44,016 nucleotides of DNA from CAZJWR01 sp964549765 (GTDB lineage: Bacteria; Zixibacteria; MSB-5A5; GN15; JAAZOE01). The DNA lies in contig CAZJWR010000029.1 in assembly GCA_964549765.1 (NCBI GenBank), forward strand, positions 1-44,016, read 5' to 3'. Shown one piece after another: positions 42,437 to 44,016 of this stretch. The stretch's first letter is position 1, and every line of letters begins with the position of its first letter. Under the pieces are notes generated by a model. The model was not told the DNA's origin, made no database searches, and saw only the letters and a program-made list of their open reading frames with translations. Made by a program: the position numbers and the translations under genes.

Positions 42437-43201
42437 TTACAAAAGCAACTTCCCCGGCGTATCGGTAATAATGCCGGCGATTCCGTGATCGGCCAGTTTT
42501 TCCGCCCGGCGGACATGGTTTACCGTCCAGACGACGATGGGAATAGCATAACGGCGCATGCGGCGGATAAAGCCCAGATGCAAAAATCTATGGTTGGGGG
42601 CGACGAAATCGGCGCGGCACTTTCTTATGCGCCGGATCGAATAGGTATCCCTGACCCTGCCGTCTTCGCGGTTTCTCACCCCGCCGCCGAATAATAGCCC
42701 GGTAATGGCGCGCTTTTCGATCGTTTTGATCCGTTTGATAACCGCATCTGAAAACGACGTGAAGGCGACGTTGGCAAAATCGTAATATTTCCCCGTCATG
42801 GCGACGACGTCTTGCTCATAGCCGGGTTCTTTCAGTTCGATATCGAGGGCGATCCGTCCGGCGCATGCCGCCAGCGCTTCTTCGAATGTCGGCAGATGAT
42901 AGCCGCGCCGGCCGGCGAAATGACGAGCTTCGTCGAGGGTCATGCGTTCCAGCGGCCGCCGGAGCCGCCGGACTTTTTCGTCGTGATGGACGATGAGGAT
43001 ACCGTCGGCGGTGCGGCGGACGTCGAGTTCGATGGCGTCGGCGCCGAGTTTGATGGCGGCGTCAAAGGCGTCGAGCGTGTTTTCATGAGTCGTTTTGCCC
43101 CTTCCCCGGTGTCCGGCGCCGCGATGGGCGATAATCATCGTCCGCGGCCATTTCGCCATCTGGTCGAACCGCAGCATGGTTGTTTTATCGGATCGTCGCA
43201 T
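42437..43201 (-). CDS. Glycerophosphodiester phosphodiesterase
   Basis: A GDPD-family TIM-barrel enzyme of up to 254 residues that cleaves glycerophosphodiesters to glycerol 3-phosphate and an alcohol. The core begins MIIAHRGAGHRGRGKTTHENT, with the catalytic HRG and the second histidine in GILIVHHDEKVRR; metal ligands include the glutamate in ENT and IELDVR. The end VWTVNHVRRAEKLADHGIAGIITDTP is typical. No signal peptide is seen, so it is probably cytoplasmic. The start is uncertain (43201, 43177, 43159 or 43138); none has a ribosome-binding site. Confidence 0.88.
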   Translation of the reverse strand: MRRSDKTTMLRFDQMAKWPRTMIIAHRGAGHRGRGKTTHENTLDAFDAAIKLGADAIELDVRRTADGILIVHHDEKVRRLRRPLERMTLDEARHFAGRRGYHLPTFEEALAACAGRIALDIELKEPGYEQDVVAMTGKYYDFANVAFTSFSDAVIKRIKTIEKRAITGLLFGGGVRNREDGRVRDTYSIRRIRKCRADFVAPNHRFLHLGFIRRMRRYAIPIVVWTVNHVRRAEKLADHGIAGIITDTPGKLLL

Positions 43202-43206
43202 ATTGC

Positions 43207-43235
43207 ATTGTACACGAAAAGGGCTTTACGTGCAA
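43207..43235 (-). promoter_or_regulatory. Promoter for the phosphodiesterase gene
   Basis: On the minus strand TTGCAC (43235-43230), 17 bases, TACAAT (43212-43207). Transcription would begin near 43200, at the first ATG of the open frame (43201). Confidence 0.5.
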
Positions 43236-43282
43236 TAGCCATCGGTTTCCGTGCGATTTTGAATATTTCCGGTTATTTGAAC

Positions 43283-43325
43283 GGGGACATAGGTTTATGG
43301 CGAAATGGGTTCGTTTGTTCAATTT
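43283..43325. repeat. Interspersed direct repeat, copy 1
   Basis: This copy shares with copies 2 and 3 the pattern GGGGA.AT...GTTTATGGCG followed by ATGGGTTCGTTTGTTCAATTT. Read on the minus strand it encodes EQTNPFRHKP, a peptide that recurs as an artefact of this repeat type. Confidence 0.6.
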
Positions 43326-43470
43326 CCCGCGGGGAGCGGGTTTTCGGCTGTCGCGTGTACGACCAAGATTTCCGAAATGATCCGTCATTCCCAATTGCTT
43401 TCATGGAATGCCCTTCCCCCGGTTCTTTTGGAAGGGAGGGGAGAAAGAAAGAAATTCGTTGGACTATTAT

Positions 43471-43515
43471 GGGGAATATGGGGTTATGGCGGATTGGGTT
43501 CGTTTTGTCAAATTT
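43471..43515. repeat. Interspersed direct repeat, copy 2
   Basis: This copy matches copy 1 through GGTTATGGCGGATTGGGTTC and GTTTTGTCAAATTT. Its minus strand reads DKTNPIRHNPIFP. It begins 188 bases after copy 1. Confidence 0.6.
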
Positions 43516-43593
43516 ACTATTTTGCCGCTTTGATGTCGTGTACCCAACCCCCGCCCGCAACCAAACGGGGGGGGGGGTAAAATAGGCAGAAAC

Positions 43594-43627
43594 AGAATGT
43601 TTGGGTATATGGCGGAGTGTTAAAAAA
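43594..43627. repeat. Interspersed direct repeat, partial copy 3
   Basis: GAATGTTTGGGTATATGGCG matches the first half of copy 2 and then runs into the Ns. The assembly gap cuts the copy, suggesting that the repeat itself broke the assembly. Confidence 0.45.
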
Positions 43628-43637
43628 NNNNNNNNNN
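43628..43637. other. Assembly gap (10 Ns)
   Basis: Ten undetermined bases join two contigs. The true distance and the orientation of what follows are not established by the sequence. Confidence 0.98.
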
Positions 43638-43657
43638 TGTCGTCTCCCTCACCCCGG

Positions 43658-43678
43658 CCCTCTCCCAACGGGAGAGGG
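43658..43678. repeat. Palindromic repeat of the CCCTCTCCC...GGGAGAGGG type
   Basis: A perfect 9-bp inverted repeat with a 3-base loop, preceded by CCCTCACCCCGG. I recognise this combination as a widespread intergenic repeat of environmental bacterial genomes. Confidence 0.7.
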
Positions 43679-43727
43679 GGAAAACATCGGCAGAACGAGC
43701 ATGTTGGCGTATCGGCAGGAGTATATC

Positions 43728-43782
43728 CCTGCAGCTAAAGCTGCAGGCCACCCAGGGGTGGCAGAAGTCGGAGACTTCTGCC
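43728..43782. repeat. Triple hairpin cluster
   Basis: Three inverted repeats stand head to tail without gaps to speak of: CCTGCAGCT/AGCTGCAGG (43728-43747), CCACCC/GGGTGG (43748-43761) and GGCAGAAGTC/GACTTCTGCC (43760-43782). The arrangement is that of a REP-like or BIME-like element. Confidence 0.75.
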
Positions 43783-43939
43783 CTACAGGTTGTATTTTTC
43801 GATATTCGCATAGACGCTCCTTTACAACATGCCCTCTATATATAGGCCCCGCGACACAAACTGCATCGATTCGCTGCAATTTTGGGGTGGATGGCGCAGA
43901 GAATTGCACAGTGGTAAGCAGTTATTATGAAATCACTTA

Positions 43940-43959
43940 CCCCACAGCAAGCTGTGGGG
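43940..43959. repeat. Short palindrome CCCCACAGC/GCTGTGGGG
   Basis: A perfect 9-bp inverted repeat with a two-base loop, of the same style as the first hairpin of the preceding cluster (AA loop, CAGC or GCAGC at the tip). Confidence 0.65.
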
Positions 43960-44016
43960 CACCCGGGTACAACCGGTAACATAGGTTACACAATAGACCG
44001 GGCACATGGGTAACAC

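Larger units (their letters stand above)
43202..44016. other. Gene-free repeat region at the scaffold end
   Basis: These 815 bases hold no convincing gene. They contain direct repeats (43283-43627), an 11-base G run (43567-43577), a run of 10 Ns, and four palindromic units. Small open frames here translate to low-complexity or repeat-derived peptides and are not reported as genes. Confidence 0.7.

Noticed and set aside
43273..43668. Open frames across the N gap (up to 131 codons)
   Set aside because: They read through undetermined bases and consist of repeat-derived peptides.
43202..44016. CRISPR array in the repeat-rich right end
   Set aside because: The repeats are irregular in spacing and sequence, each palindrome is different, and no cas gene is present.

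Overview
The window looks like a scaffold end from an uncultured, GC-rich Gram-negative bacterium, most likely of the Zixibacteria/FCB neighbourhood. The main taxonomic hints are the C-terminal repeats of the secreted protein at 38617-41764 (GDVVYLVNYIFKGG type, which I associate with Zixibacteria), intergenic repeats whose reverse strand reads KTNPI/QTNPF, and a full menaquinone locus. This placement is an inference from protein style. No 16S gene is present. Ten Ns at 43628-43637 mark an assembly join, so the last 380 bases are adjacent only by scaffolding.

Layout. 1-7354 (minus): a complete F-type ATP synthase operon, atpZ-atpI-atpB-E-F-H-A-G-D-C, with a strong promoter at 7461-7488, two matching 18-bp operator-like palindromes upstream of it, and a hairpin terminator at the left edge. 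7677-8801 (minus): an unrecognised protein with a nucleotide-binding-like N-terminus and a C-terminus resembling abortive-infection or ADP-ribosyltransferase-like proteins; it is the best candidate for something new here. 8888-9994 (minus): a SAM methyltransferase coupled to an ECF-transporter S component. 10228-19900: the menaquinone locus, with menI on plus and a minus-strand operon that starts with a DAHP synthase and runs menF-D-H-B-A-C-E. The final methyltransferase (menG/ubiE) is not in this cluster. 20058-26614 (minus): a TPR protein with a degenerate peptidase domain, a BatA/VWA membrane protein, an ABC-F ATPase and a flavin reductase. 26767-31128 (minus): a trehalose block, DUF5752-TreT-OtsB, then OtsA with its own promoter. 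31283-33100 (minus): gcvT-comB, ending in a clear terminator. 33190-35118 (minus): aconitase, also with its own terminator. 35259-38370 (plus): ispE, spoVG, tRNA-Gln, prs, rplY. 38617-41764 (plus): a secreted Asp-box protein with paired dockerin-like repeats, broken by a one-base frameshift. 41918-43201: a GyrI-like protein and a glycerophosphodiester phosphodiesterase. 43202-44016: no gene, but direct repeats and a cluster of short palindromes.

Together these genes describe a respiring organism with a proton-type ATP synthase, menaquinone electron transport, a TCA-cycle aconitase, the MEP isoprenoid pathway (ispE, relevant to the menaquinone side chain) and trehalose made by two routes. Seven or so sigma70-like promoters can be read, several sharing the -10 sequence TATATT.
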